Source: Actinomycetota bacterium
Lineage (GTDB): Bacteria; Actinomycetota; Acidimicrobiia; Acidimicrobiales; JAMCPD01
Assembly: GCA_023379935.1 (NCBI GenBank)
Contig: JAMCPD010000021.1
Coordinates: forward strand, 1 to 64,000
DNA length: 64,000 nt
Direction of reading: 5' to 3'
Positions 48,525-57,754 of this stretch are shown here, in pieces. The translations under genes and the position numbers were made by a program. Within the stretch, counting starts at the first letter, position 1. Every line of letters begins with the position of its first letter. The notes beneath the pieces are model-generated. The model had not been told where the DNA came from, made no database searches, and worked only from the letters and a program-made list of their open reading frames with translations.

Positions 48525-51500
48525 TTGGAGTTTAACCTCGTAAAAAATATACCTTCCCGCCTTTTTTCGGTTAATAGTGCGCTTAATCCGATAAAGCAGA
48601 TCAGTAATACCGTAACATCTTTTGGCACATCTATCGGTGCTGCCATCGGCGCTTCTGCAGGTGTCGGTCGTAAACACAGAAGAATTTGGAAAGGTAACGG
48701 CAGAGCTCATATCGAAGTCAAGGCGGTTCACAAAGAAGGAACCGAACACATTGCAAGAGATATTGAGACTTCTCTAAAAAAACTCAAAGGAGTTGATTGG
48801 GTCGAAGTTAACTCGGTATTGGGCAGAGTGGTTGTCGCATTTTCGGAGGGCAGCGATGTCGACATGGAAGATCTCGTAGATGCAGTAGAAGAGATCGAAG
48901 AAGCCCACGATATTCACAGGGAACGCTTCCCTCATGAACGTCCTGAACACCCCGGAGACATTGAACCGTTCAACCGAAACTTGTTCTCATTGTCAGCGGA
49001 CTTAGTTGGGATATCGGCAGGAATCCTCGGTCAAACTTTAAGAATAACGCCGATTCCGACCGAATTGGCCTCCGTAGTATCACTTATTCAAAATGAACCC
49101 CGACTCAGAAGGTTTGTTGAAAACAGATTTGGCATAGGATTTACTGACGTAACTCTTGGAATCTTGGATTCAATCGGTCAGGGTCTGTCGCAGGGTCCAT
49201 TGGGTTTGTTTGCAGACTCTACTCACAGAATAAGCAACCTGACTGAAATAAAGTCCAGACAAAATGTCTGGAAACAAAAAGAGCCAATCCTTGCAGGCAA
49301 AAAAGGCAGATTTTCCACAGAACCCTTGGCGCACCTGCCGCGTAAAAAACCTTTAAGAAGTGGCGCTATTGAAAAATATGCGGACATTGCGACGGTCGGA
49401 TCAATCGGGGCATTCGGAGCAGCCGCATTGATTACAAAAAATCCACGAAAATCTGCAAATTTAATAGTGGCCATGCTTCCAAAAGCTGCCCGATTCGGCA
49501 GGGAATCTTACGCAAGCCATTTAGACAGGCTCATCTCAAACAGAGGTGCGATAGTAATGGACGCTTCTACCTTGCGCAGGCTTGACAGGCTGGACAAGAT
49601 CCTAATCGACTCGGATGTTTTGTTAACAAACAGATGGCAGCTCAAATCGGTTCAAGCTATAGGCGGGTCTAACGAAGTTCAGATAACCAAGCAGGCAATA
49701 CATCTGTTCAATCCAAATTTTCCGAACAAAATAAAAATTTCCAGAAAATGGAAGATAGGCCCCCCCGAAAAAATATGTAACAGTTTGTCAAAACAGACCA
49801 AACAAATCATCAAACAAGAGTCATCGGGGCCCAATATCTGCTTGGGATTAAGCTTTGCAAATGAGCTTTGCGGGATTGTAACGATTGTTCCGGAATTAAA
49901 TCCCCTTGCTTCTGCACTGCTTGAGGCTGCAAAAGACGCAAAATTGGAAATTTATATCAGCGGGAAAAGAAACAAAGTTGCTCAGCTGCTGGAAATTCAG
50001 AATACGGTTTTGGGAGGTTCCAGGCTTTCGACTTCCGTAAGGCAACTGCAGGAAGATTCTAGCGGCGTTATGTTTGTAGGCAAAGGCGAACACAAAGCCG
50101 GACTCCGAACCGCAGACTGCGGAATCGGAATAATTGAAGGTGACGGCGACAAAGACAGTCCGATTCCGTGGGGTGCTGACATTATCATAAGCAATGACTT
50201 GGAACTGGTATACATATTGATAGAAGCTGTCAGGTATGCCAAAACGGTCAGCAAAACTTCCGTTACGCTTGCAGCTTTAGGTTCTTCGATAGGTGGTACT
50301 TGGGCGATGATCGGACCGGCAAGCGGAGCGGGCCGGCGGGCTATGCTGCCTGTTAACTTGGCGGCTTTGGCTTCGCAGGGATATGGATTCTTACAGGCTT
50401 TCAGTCTTAATAAAGCACACGTGCCGAAACCTCCTTCCAATGTAATGTGGCACTCTATGGAGATTGACGATGTCATTAAAGCTACCGGCAGTTCTAAATC
50501 CGGTCTTAATGAGTCCAAAGCCTCTCACCGACTTAACAAATCCGACTTTAAAGAGCCTGCATTAGCAAACAGATTTTTAAATGCTGTCGGAACCGAATTT
50601 GCCAACCCTATGACCCCGCTACTTGCAGCAGGAGCCGGTCTGTCAGCTGCAGTTGGATCGCTAAGCGATGCGGCTTTGGTAGTGGGAGTTACTGCCGCAA
50701 ACGCCTTAATCGGCAGCATTCAGCGTCTCAAAACAGATGCCTCGCTGAAACAGCTTATGTCAGCTACGGAATCAAAAGTTAACGTATTGAGAAACAATGC
50801 TTTAACTCTTGAACAGACAGCCAAAATTGTAGTCGGAGATATAATTGAGCTCGCCGATGGCGATGTGGTGCCGGCTGACTGCCGTATTATTGCCTGCGAA
50901 AATTGCGAAGTTGACGAATCAACTATCACGGGGGAAGCTTTGCCAGTAATTAAAAGCAGCGAACCGTCTGCGGGTTTGGAACTTGCGGATCGAACTTCCA
51001 TGCTCTATGAAGGCACCACGGTAGTCGGCGGAAAAGTTCAGGCTGTGGTAGTTGCTGCCGGCTCAGATACGGAAATCGGCAGACTCTTTTACGGTATCGA
51101 CTCTCCCGAAAGCGGAGTTGAAACCAGGTTAATCTCTCTGACTAAAGCTATACTTCCAATTACGATCTTAAGCGGTGTGGCAGTGACTTCCCTTGGTCTC
51201 ATTTGGAGAAGACCGATGAACGAAGCCGTAACATCCGGAGTTTCACTCACGGTAGCTGCCGTTCCCGAAGGACTTCCGATGTTGGCAACCATCGCTCAGC
51301 TCTCTTCAGCGCAGCGCCTTTCAAAACACAAAGCTCTGATACGCCATCCGAGAACAATTGAAGCTTTGGGAAGGGTAAATATCTTATGTTTTGACAAAAC
51401 CGGAACACTTACCGCTGGAAAAATCGAACTGCAGTCAGTGGCTGACGGCAAAACGGAGCTTTCCGTAAACAGTCTAAGATCCAAAAGCCACATCAATGTT

Positions 51501-53042
51501 CTGGTGTCTGCCCTTCGGGCAAGCCCCGATCAGGAAAACGATGACGAACTTCCTCACGCTACTGACAAAGCAATAATTAATACTGCTCAAAAAATAAACA
51601 TCTCAACTGATACTCGGATTGATCCGAAGACCCCAAACAGTTGGAAAACTATAGGTTCGCTTGGATTCGAACCTTCCAGGGGATTCTATGCTGTGGTCGG
51701 AAGGTGCAACAAAAATAAAACAAAGATTGTAGTTAAAGGCGCCCCCGAAATCATAATTCAAAGATGCAATTACTGGAAGAGTCCGAACGGAACCGTCAAA
51801 CTGAATAGGACGCTCAGACAGCGGCTAAATAAAGTCAGCGACGCTATGGCCACAAAAGGCCTAAGAGTATTGGCAGTTGCCGAAAGAGAATCTTCGGACA
51901 ACACTGTTATCGAAGATGAAAGAGTCTCAAATATGACTCTGCTTGGTTTTATAGGTTTGGCGGATTCGGTTAGACCGACTGCATTTGATGCAGTTGCTCA
52001 ACTTACAAAAGCCGGAGTCAAAGTAGCGATGATCACGGGAGACCATCCCTCTACCGCAAAAGCCATCGCAGAAGAGTTAAATATTTTCAGCGAGGGAAAA
52101 ATTTTAACAGGTTCTGAGATAGATTCGCTTAACGACGATGAACTCGACAGCGTAATCGAAGCCACAACTATCTTTGCCAGAGTTTCTCCGTCCCATAAAG
52201 TCAGAATCGTTAGCTCTCTTCAAAGAATAGGATTAACTGTGGCGATGACCGGAGACGGAGCAAACGACGCTGCGCCAATCAGGCTTTCAAGCGTCGGAAT
52301 TGCGTTGGGCAAGCACGGCTCTAAAGCAGCCTGCGATGCTGCAGATATTGTAATTACCGATGACAGACTTGAAACTATCGTAAATACAATTATCGAAGGA
52401 CGTGCGATGTGGTCGTCAGTTAGAGACGCAATAGCAATATTAATCGGGGGCAATGTCGGCGAGGTCGCATTTACGGTTGCCTCGACTGCAATAAGCGGAC
52501 AGTCTGCTTTGAATACCAGACAGTTCCTTTTGGTCAATTTAATGACCGACTTGCTTCCCGCTCTTAGCATTGCCTTAAAGCCACCTACGAAAAAAACTCC
52601 GGAAGAGCTTCTAAATGAAGGACCCGAAGCATCCCTCGGCTGGCCTTTGGCCCAGCAAATAATATTAAGAGCAGCTACAACTTCTACAGCAACGACGGCT
52701 GCCTGGCTGATCGGAAGAGGTACCGGAACTAAAAAGAGGGCAAATTCTATGGCACTTGCCACCTTAGTAAATACTCAGCTGGCCCAAACTGCCGTTTTAG
52801 GGGGCAAGTCTCCGATGGTACTTATATCTACTGTTGCATCTGCGGCAATTTTAGTTACAGTGATACAAACTCCCGTTTTGAGCCAATACTTTGGCTGCAC
52901 ACCCCTTGATCCGCTAGCCTGGTTTGTAGTTAACAGCTCGGCGGTTGTAGCAACCGGAACCTCGATTGTTGCCCCGAAAATAGTTTCATACTTGCTGAAA
53001 AACAGAACCGGTAAATCTGAGGAACTACAAACTCAAGATTAG
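48525..53042 (+). CDS. ctpI: CtpI-like double P-type ATPase (degenerate half fused to active half)
   Basis: The 1505-aa protein starts at TTG behind GGAAGGA. Residues 60-128 form an HMA-like fold without the CxxC metal site. Residues about 150-630 look like a decayed P-type ATPase: ILIDSDVLLT (361-368) replaces DKTGTLT, YISGKRNK replaces TGD, and FVGKGEHKAGLRTADCGIGI replaces GDGxNDAPAL...DVGIA. Residues about 680-1500 are an intact ATPase with TGEALPV (~803), AVPEGLP (~914), FDKTGTLT (~956), ITGD and TGDGANDAAPIRLSSVGIALG. It resembles mycobacterial CtpI in length and plan. The transported ion is unknown. It lies within an inverted-repeat-bounded segment. Confidence 0.85.
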   Translation: MEFNLVKNIPSRLFSVNSALNPIKQISNTVTSFGTSIGAAIGASAGVGRKHRRIWKGNGRAHIEVKAVHKEGTEHIARDIETSLKKLKGVDWVEVNSVLGRVVVAFSEGSDVDMEDLVDAVEEIEEAHDIHRERFPHERPEHPGDIEPFNRNLFSLSADLVGISAGILGQTLRITPIPTELASVVSLIQNEPRLRRFVENRFGIGFTDVTLGILDSIGQGLSQGPLGLFADSTHRISNLTEIKSRQNVWKQKEPILAGKKGRFSTEPLAHLPRKKPLRSGAIEKYADIATVGSIGAFGAAALITKNPRKSANLIVAMLPKAARFGRESYASHLDRLISNRGAIVMDASTLRRLDRLDKILIDSDVLLTNRWQLKSVQAIGGSNEVQITKQAIHLFNPNFPNKIKISRKWKIGPPEKICNSLSKQTKQIIKQESSGPNICLGLSFANELCGIVTIVPELNPLASALLEAAKDAKLEIYISGKRNKVAQLLEIQNTVLGGSRLSTSVRQLQEDSSGVMFVGKGEHKAGLRTADCGIGIIEGDGDKDSPIPWGADIIISNDLELVYILIEAVRYAKTVSKTSVTLAALGSSIGGTWAMIGPASGAGRRAMLPVNLAALASQGYGFLQAFSLNKAHVPKPPSNVMWHSMEIDDVIKATGSSKSGLNESKASHRLNKSDFKEPALANRFLNAVGTEFANPMTPLLAAGAGLSAAVGSLSDAALVVGVTAANALIGSIQRLKTDASLKQLMSATESKVNVLRNNALTLEQTAKIVVGDIIELADGDVVPADCRIIACENCEVDESTITGEALPVIKSSEPSAGLELADRTSMLYEGTTVVGGKVQAVVVAAGSDTEIGRLFYGIDSPESGVETRLISLTKAILPITILSGVAVTSLGLIWRRPMNEAVTSGVSLTVAAVPEGLPMLATIAQLSSAQRLSKHKALIRHPRTIEALGRVNILCFDKTGTLTAGKIELQSVADGKTELSVNSLRSKSHINVLVSALRASPDQENDDELPHATDKAIINTAQKINISTDTRIDPKTPNSWKTIGSLGFEPSRGFYAVVGRCNKNKTKIVVKGAPEIIIQRCNYWKSPNGTVKLNRTLRQRLNKVSDAMATKGLRVLAVAERESSDNTVIEDERVSNMTLLGFIGLADSVRPTAFDAVAQLTKAGVKVAMITGDHPSTAKAIAEELNIFSEGKILTGSEIDSLNDDELDSVIEATTIFARVSPSHKVRIVSSLQRIGLTVAMTGDGANDAAPIRLSSVGIALGKHGSKAACDAADIVITDDRLETIVNTIIEGRAMWSSVRDAIAILIGGNVGEVAFTVASTAISGQSALNTRQFLLVNLMTDLLPALSIALKPPTKKTPEELLNEGPEASLGWPLAQQIILRAATTSTATTAAWLIGRGTGTKKRANSMALATLVNTQLAQTAVLGGKSPMVLISTVASAAILVTVIQTPVLSQYFGCTPLDPLAWFVVNSSAVVATGTSIVAPKIVSYLLKNRTGKSEELQTQD

Positions 53043-53079
53043 TATAACTTTAAAATATTTTTTAGCTATGAAATTACCG

Positions 53080-53097
53080 GACAACTTTCCTGACACA
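53080..53097. repeat. Right inverted repeat of the 5.2-kb segment
   Basis: GACAACTTTCCTGACACA, partner of 47872-47889. The region 53043-53259 around it otherwise holds only short, unconvincing frames. Confidence 0.75.
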
Positions 53098-53259
53098 GGA
53101 GAAGAGAAAGGAGGTATACGAGCAAGAGCAGACCTGCAAATCTAAGACATTGGTCAAGGAATAAAATCAAATCATTTGCTCCGACAACACAACTAAAAGT
53201 TGGAGCCAAAACAAAAAAGACACTTGACCAATTGCCTAAGGCAAGTTAGAGTAGTTTAT

Positions 53260-54393
53260 GTGACAACGAGCTTGACAATTACCGAGTCGAACTGTCACAA
53301 AAAACCGGATATTCAAAAACTTACCCAAGTTGTTGAGCATTTTAACGTTCCGTCTAAGTTACTTGAGGCAAGACAGTTCGGCAATGGCCACTTGCACGAT
53401 ACCTATGCACTTTTATGTGCTCCATCGACTGGAAAACCACAGTGGTATGTTTTTCAACGCTTGCATCCGGTATTTAAAGATCCGGATGCCTTGATGGACA
53501 ACATAACAAGAGTTACATCTCATCAGCGGAATAAACACACCCGGTTGGAGGCGGTGGAGGTAGTACTTACCAAAGAAGCCAAAGCATATTTTGAAGATGA
53601 TGAAGGTAGGTACTGGCGCGGCTATGTAATGATCCTTGATGCAACTTCTTATGAAACTGTCACCGGGCCTATGCTTGCAAAGCAGGCAGGAATCGGGTTT
53701 GGCCGGTTTTTGTCTGATCTCAGTGACTTCCCCGATCCACCCCTGAAACAGACAATTGCTGGGTTTCGTGATTTGAAAGGTTACTTTGACAAGTTCACCA
53801 CTGTAGTTTTGGAAGATCCCTGTAACAGAACAACCCCGGCCCGTTCGGAGATTGATGCGATAGTAGATCTTGCCTCGCTAGTCGATAAAGCCGATATATC
53901 CAACAGAAAAAGTGGCCTTAAAAGACGCGTTGTGCATTATGATGCCAAACTGAACAATGTCCTTATAGATAACAGTACAGGAGTCGCCAGAGCAATAGTG
54001 GATTTAGACACAGTTAATAACGGGCTGTGTATTTATGATTTTGGAGATCTGGTGCGTACCGCAGCCTGTTATACACCTGAGGACCAAGAAGATGTAAGCC
54101 AAGCATCCTTAGACATTAATCTTTTTGAAGCTCTTTGTTCGGGTTGGCTGGAATATACCGCAGAACTTTTAATGCCGCCTGAACTGGAACTGCTTTGTTT
54201 CGGAGCACAAGCCATGACATACGAGGCCGCACTTCGTTTTTTAACTGATTATTTGCAAGGGGACATTTATTATAAGATCCAAAATCCGCAGCACAACCTG
54301 ATACGTTGTAGATCGCAGTTAGCTCTTTGTAACTGTTTGATCTCCAACCAAACGGCTATGGAAGACGTCATCCTGGCATGCCGCCCCAAGTAG
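53260..54393 (+). CDS. APH-fold kinase, N-acetylhexosamine 1-kinase-like
   Basis: The 377-aa protein (GTG 53260; the frame is open to 53200) is an aminoglycoside-phosphotransferase-fold small-molecule kinase. The Brenner-type motif is VVHYDAKLNNVLID (catalytic Asp and Asn), and the metal site is in AIVDLDTVNNGLCIYDFGDLVR. These and the N-terminal GNGHLHDTYALL loop resemble NahK-type N-acetylhexosamine 1-kinases. The adjacent convergent genes encode a beta-hexosaminidase and a sugar nucleotidyltransferase, which supports a GlcNAc/GalNAc kinase role (inference). The 3' ends of this gene and the GH20 gene overlap by 26 nt. Confidence 0.75.
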   Translation: MTTSLTITESNCHKKPDIQKLTQVVEHFNVPSKLLEARQFGNGHLHDTYALLCAPSTGKPQWYVFQRLHPVFKDPDALMDNITRVTSHQRNKHTRLEAVEVVLTKEAKAYFEDDEGRYWRGYVMILDATSYETVTGPMLAKQAGIGFGRFLSDLSDFPDPPLKQTIAGFRDLKGYFDKFTTVVLEDPCNRTTPARSEIDAIVDLASLVDKADISNRKSGLKRRVVHYDAKLNNVLIDNSTGVARAIVDLDTVNNGLCIYDFGDLVRTAACYTPEDQEDVSQASLDINLFEALCSGWLEYTAELLMPPELELLCFGAQAMTYEAALRFLTDYLQGDIYYKIQNPQHNLIRCRSQLALCNCLISNQTAMEDVILACRPK

Positions 54394-56293
54394 GTTCGCA
54401 TTCACCAGTTTGATAAGCTTCCTTCAGGTTTTGAAGCCATTTTAAGCTGTCCGCCAACCCAGCCTCATTGTTTCGTGCTAACCAATGTCGTTTATAGTCG
54501 GATATTATACGATCAAGTCGGATTGCAAACCTTTGGCGTATCTCTTCTGAGACTCTGCTTAAGCTGCCGTCGGGATTTTCTGCCGTCCCAGTTTCTCCTA
54601 AACGCGCTAAAGCGTCGTCACATAACAGCTCTACCAGGTTGATTGCGTTTTCCAGTTCTTCTTTCAGCAACTGTTTGTCGTTTCGCTGTGGGTTGGCTTG
54701 TCGGAGGATCTGTTTTGCTCTTACTATGGATTCCTTGGCTGTTCTGTAGTGATCTGAATTTGCACCCTGAGTAAAACCCGTTCCGATTTTTGTCTGAGGG
54801 AAATAAAGATGTATGACCAAGGTCGCCATATTTGGGAACTGGATTGGTAAAGCTTGGTAGGCTTGCCCAAGACATATGAGTGCTTCTCCTATACCATAGT
54901 GGGAGGCAAAGGTGTCAGGAGTAGTATTATCGGCACACCCAAGGTGAGGTGTTTCACAATTGGCGGAGGATGATTGACGTGCGATATGCGAAGAAGGATT
55001 ATCAAAAAATGCATGCAGGTTCAGCAGCCGAGCAAGCTTGGTTTGATCCATTGGTGAGTTTGATTCATGGCACCATGAAAAAGCCGCTCCCAATGCAAAT
55101 CCCGGCTCACTTATCACTGGATACTGTAAGTGCCCCATATCCCCCCAGTCAGTTATCAGATATCCACTCCCACCATGTTTTAAGCCTGCAATAGCGGCTT
55201 GTTCGGTATTTACCATTGCATTTTGGATGCGGCCGAGTATCGACAGCCAACTTGAAGTTCCCGGGCATACCCAGAAGTTTCTGCCCGCTTTTTCCAAGAC
55301 AGCTGTTGTTGCGTCAAAAGGGTAGGTGGCTTCGTAACCCCACTCGCATACCGTTATGTTTTTCGGTAAGTTTTCTATCAGGTTGGGCTTCATTCTAAGC
55401 GCATCTCCCCATATCAAAACCTCACGATTTTTCAACTGGTCAAGCTGGCTTAACTTATTGATCCATTCAATATAGTCATCCAGCCTGTCAGGAGTTAGTT
55501 CAAACGGTTCATCTAGCCCTATGTGTACTCTGTTGCTGGAAAAGCAGTTGCTTTCAAGCAGTTGTGACAGTATGTCTTTCACCAATTCAGCAGAACCCGG
55601 GTTGGACGGATCCAAAGTCATTGGCGGCTCAGACAGCCCTATCGCATTTACGAATCCTTCCGGTTTTGCGGCAAGATGCCTGTAGCGGTCATGCTTCAAC
55701 CAACGCTCCATATGACCCAGGCAGTTTTGGTTTGGTGTGAGCTCAACAAAGCGTGCGGAACACCATTTATTCAACTCCTCTATCTCTTCAGCACTGAATG
55801 CTCCCGAGGTCTCCCAGACCTCGCGATGAGCTCGGTAACGGAATGTGTGTTCCATGTATAGTTGTATCTGGTTTATTTTCCAGGATGCCAAACGGTCTAT
55901 CAACTCTTTCAATGTATCCAATGTGGGGAGTTTGTCTCTCGAAATATCCAACATCACCCCGCGTATTGGAAAGTCGGGCCAATCACGAACTGTACAGGCA
56001 CCAAGGAGGTCTGGAGGTTGAGACAATCGGGACAACTGTGACAGGGTTGCTTTGGCATAAAAGACGCCGGCTTCGTCGCCTGCTTTTATACTGATTGGTG
56101 CAGCCCCGCCGGGTCGTATTGCAAGTTCGTATCCTTGCGGTGAGATAGTGGGGTCAATTTCCACAAGAGGGGTTGTTATCCCTTGGTCGTATGGGACAAA
56201 GCCTTCCTGATAAGTAATGAAACGGGGCTGAGGTAGCAGATAAGGGGTGGATGGCCAAGACAATATTTGCTGAGGGCTGTCCATGGTAAACAA
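54368..56293 (-). CDS. GH20 beta-N-acetylhexosaminidase
   Basis: The 641-aa protein has an N-terminal GH20b-like alpha/beta domain (about 20-110) and a GH20 barrel (RGVMLDISRDKLPTLDTLKELIDRLASWKINQIQLYMEHTF...). The catalytic Asp-Glu pair is in VHIGLDEPFEL (near residue 255), and WGDALRM and ITDWGDMGHLQYP are the later conserved stretches. No signal peptide is seen, so it probably acts in the cytoplasm on imported disaccharides or glycoconjugate pieces. It directly follows the nucleotidyltransferase gene with no gap, so the two form one operon. Confidence 0.88.
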   Translation of the reverse strand: MFTMDSPQQILSWPSTPYLLPQPRFITYQEGFVPYDQGITTPLVEIDPTISPQGYELAIRPGGAAPISIKAGDEAGVFYAKATLSQLSRLSQPPDLLGACTVRDWPDFPIRGVMLDISRDKLPTLDTLKELIDRLASWKINQIQLYMEHTFRYRAHREVWETSGAFSAEEIEELNKWCSARFVELTPNQNCLGHMERWLKHDRYRHLAAKPEGFVNAIGLSEPPMTLDPSNPGSAELVKDILSQLLESNCFSSNRVHIGLDEPFELTPDRLDDYIEWINKLSQLDQLKNREVLIWGDALRMKPNLIENLPKNITVCEWGYEATYPFDATTAVLEKAGRNFWVCPGTSSWLSILGRIQNAMVNTEQAAIAGLKHGGSGYLITDWGDMGHLQYPVISEPGFALGAAFSWCHESNSPMDQTKLARLLNLHAFFDNPSSHIARQSSSANCETPHLGCADNTTPDTFASHYGIGEALICLGQAYQALPIQFPNMATLVIHLYFPQTKIGTGFTQGANSDHYRTAKESIVRAKQILRQANPQRNDKQLLKEELENAINLVELLCDDALARLGETGTAENPDGSLSRVSEEIRQRFAIRLDRIISDYKRHWLARNNEAGLADSLKWLQNLKEAYQTGECEPTWGGMPG

Positions 56294-57283
56294 CTATCCG
56301 AACAACTTGGATGGATAAATACCTTGTCCAACCAGTTTGTCAACTTCCAAAGAGGCCAACTTCAAATCTTGGCGATGCGTTATTCCTATGCACTTGTCTG
56401 TTGTGGGTATGACCTTGACGGTTTGGTTGACGGGAGGGTTTATCATTACATCTACAATATCGGGAAGCAGTAGTTCCGGGGTACCGCTTGATCCCAGACG
56501 TATTTTGAAGGTCTTTGCGGCTTCATGCGGTTGGTTAGTTTCCAGCGACCAAGAGGTTAAATATGTGTCAAACTCATCAATGGCAGTTTCCAACACTTCT
56601 AATATTTGAGGTCGAAATCCCCACATATTTACTGATACATAGGTATTTGGGGGGAGTGATTCTTGCAAAGTCGTATCTTCAAGGCTTAGGGTAGCTGTGA
56701 AGTTGCCCTGCTTGTCTTGTTGTACTTTTCGTTCATTTAAGTGTTTCAAGAATCCATCCGGTGTTACTTCACAGGTTGCACGCGTGAGAGGCTTTTCACT
56801 AAATACGGTATTGGCCAGTTCGAATGCAACCATCGCGTGTGAAGTACGCTGGGCTGGTGAGCTGTCAGCCAGATGTTGATAAAGCAGTTTATAGGCTTGG
56901 CTTCCATACATGTCATCCCCATTTACTACGCCAAAACTGTCCATAGAGCCTTCGCGGACGGCTTTTATTGCCACAGCCACTGCATGTGCAGTTCCTTTTG
57001 GGGCTTGTTGGGAGTTAGTGCTGCCAGATGGTGCGGTCTCCTCGGCTTGATCTTGGATTATGAATTCCACGGGTAACGATCGCGGCCAACACTTTTCAAC
57101 ATGGTATCTAATTGCACCCTCAATCTCGCTTCTTACCACCATGATCACAGAGTCAAAGCCGGCTTTTATGCAGTCGTATGCGGCAAAGTCAATGATTGCT
57201 TCTCCGCCCGGACCAATGGGCGCTAAAGGTTTTAGCCCACCAAAACGCTTTGCCATTCCTGCTGCAAGGATTATCAGTTTCAT
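56294..57283 (-). CDS. Sugar nucleotidyltransferase
   Basis: The 329-aa protein begins at ATG 57283 (MKLIILAAGMAKRFGG-LKPL, the G-x-G-x-x-x-R-x nucleotide-binding loop). GVVNGDDMYGSQAY carries the metal-binding Asp. The core is a GT-A type pyrophosphorylase and the C-terminal part differs from GlmU or RfbA. With the neighbouring GH20 and kinase it probably converts an amino-sugar 1-phosphate to a UDP-sugar. The frame is open to 57328 but the conserved core starts at 57283. Confidence 0.8.
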   Translation of the reverse strand: MKLIILAAGMAKRFGGLKPLAPIGPGGEAIIDFAAYDCIKAGFDSVIMVVRSEIEGAIRYHVEKCWPRSLPVEFIIQDQAEETAPSGSTNSQQAPKGTAHAVAVAIKAVREGSMDSFGVVNGDDMYGSQAYKLLYQHLADSSPAQRTSHAMVAFELANTVFSEKPLTRATCEVTPDGFLKHLNERKVQQDKQGNFTATLSLEDTTLQESLPPNTYVSVNMWGFRPQILEVLETAIDEFDTYLTSWSLETNQPHEAAKTFKIRLGSSGTPELLLPDIVDVMINPPVNQTVKVIPTTDKCIGITHRQDLKLASLEVDKLVGQGIYPSKLFG

Positions 57284-57296
57284 TTGATAAATTGTA
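57284..57296 (-). promoter_or_regulatory. Likely leaderless promoter of the nucleotidyltransferase operon
   Basis: On the minus strand TACAAT lies 7 nt before the ATG at 57283 and no Shine-Dalgarno is present; the -35 (around TGTTAT) is weak. Confidence 0.35.
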
Positions 57297-57342
57297 TCTT
57301 GATATTCCATTTCATAACATAACAGCATAGACTTAAAGTAGT

Positions 57343-57633
57343 ATGGAAGATGTAAATATGGTAGATGTAAATATTGGAACCAAAGCTTTGACTGAACAAC
57401 AGCGTACCGAGCGTTTGAAGCAGCTGGAAGATGTTATGGCATTAATGAAACCGGCAGTAGCCGCCGACGGCGGTGATTTAAATCTGGTAAGTGCTGATGT
57501 TGAAACCGGTGTAGTACAAGTAGAACTTAGTGGTGCTTGTAGTTCGTGTGCTTTGAACTCTGTAACGTTGGTTGACGGGGTATCAAGAATTTTAACCCAG
57601 CGGCTTGATTGGGTGACTAAGGTTACAACATAG
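57343..57633 (+). CDS. NifU C-terminal-type Fe-S scaffold protein
   Basis: The 96-aa protein is a NifU-like C-terminal domain (LEDVMALMKPAVAADGGDLNLVSAD...VVQVELSGACSSCALNSVTL) with the two cluster-binding Cys in CSSC. It should carry and pass on Fe-S clusters. It heads a plus-strand Fe-S group with an A-type carrier and a cysteine desulfurase, and is divergent from the nucleotidyltransferase operon. Confidence 0.92.
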   Translation: MEDVNMVDVNIGTKALTEQQRTERLKQLEDVMALMKPAVAADGGDLNLVSADVETGVVQVELSGACSSCALNSVTLVDGVSRILTQRLDWVTKVTT

Positions 57634-57708
57634 TTCAATAATAATCTAACAATCTATAATTCCATATAAGGGTTGTATTTTAGTTTCAAATTTGTTATGA
57701 TAAATGTG

Positions 57709-57742
57709 GGCAAGTCTTTTTATAAGGCAAGTCTTTTTATAA
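57709..57742. repeat. 17-bp tandem duplication in the leader of the A-type carrier gene
   Basis: GGCAAGTCTTTTTATAA occurs twice back to back (57709-57725 and 57726-57742). The second copy runs straight into the Shine-Dalgarno AAGGAG (57741-57746). Confidence 0.9.
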
Positions 57743-57754
57743 GGAGTTTGAAAG

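Larger units (their letters stand above)
47872..53097. mobile_element. Putative inverted-repeat-bounded mobile unit carrying a CtpI-like ATPase
   Basis: The 5.2-kb segment is bounded by 18-bp inverted repeats (17 of 18 matching) and contains a decayed IS30-type transposase end, a small membrane protein and the giant ATPase. No target-site duplication is evident. Arg codons in the ATPase lean to AGA/AGG more than in neighbouring genes by eye. The alternative is an old IS insertion next to a native gene. Confidence 0.45.

Noticed and set aside
53069-53146. 25-codon ORF spanning the right inverted repeat
   Set aside because: It has no ribosome-binding site, is very short and is likely chance.
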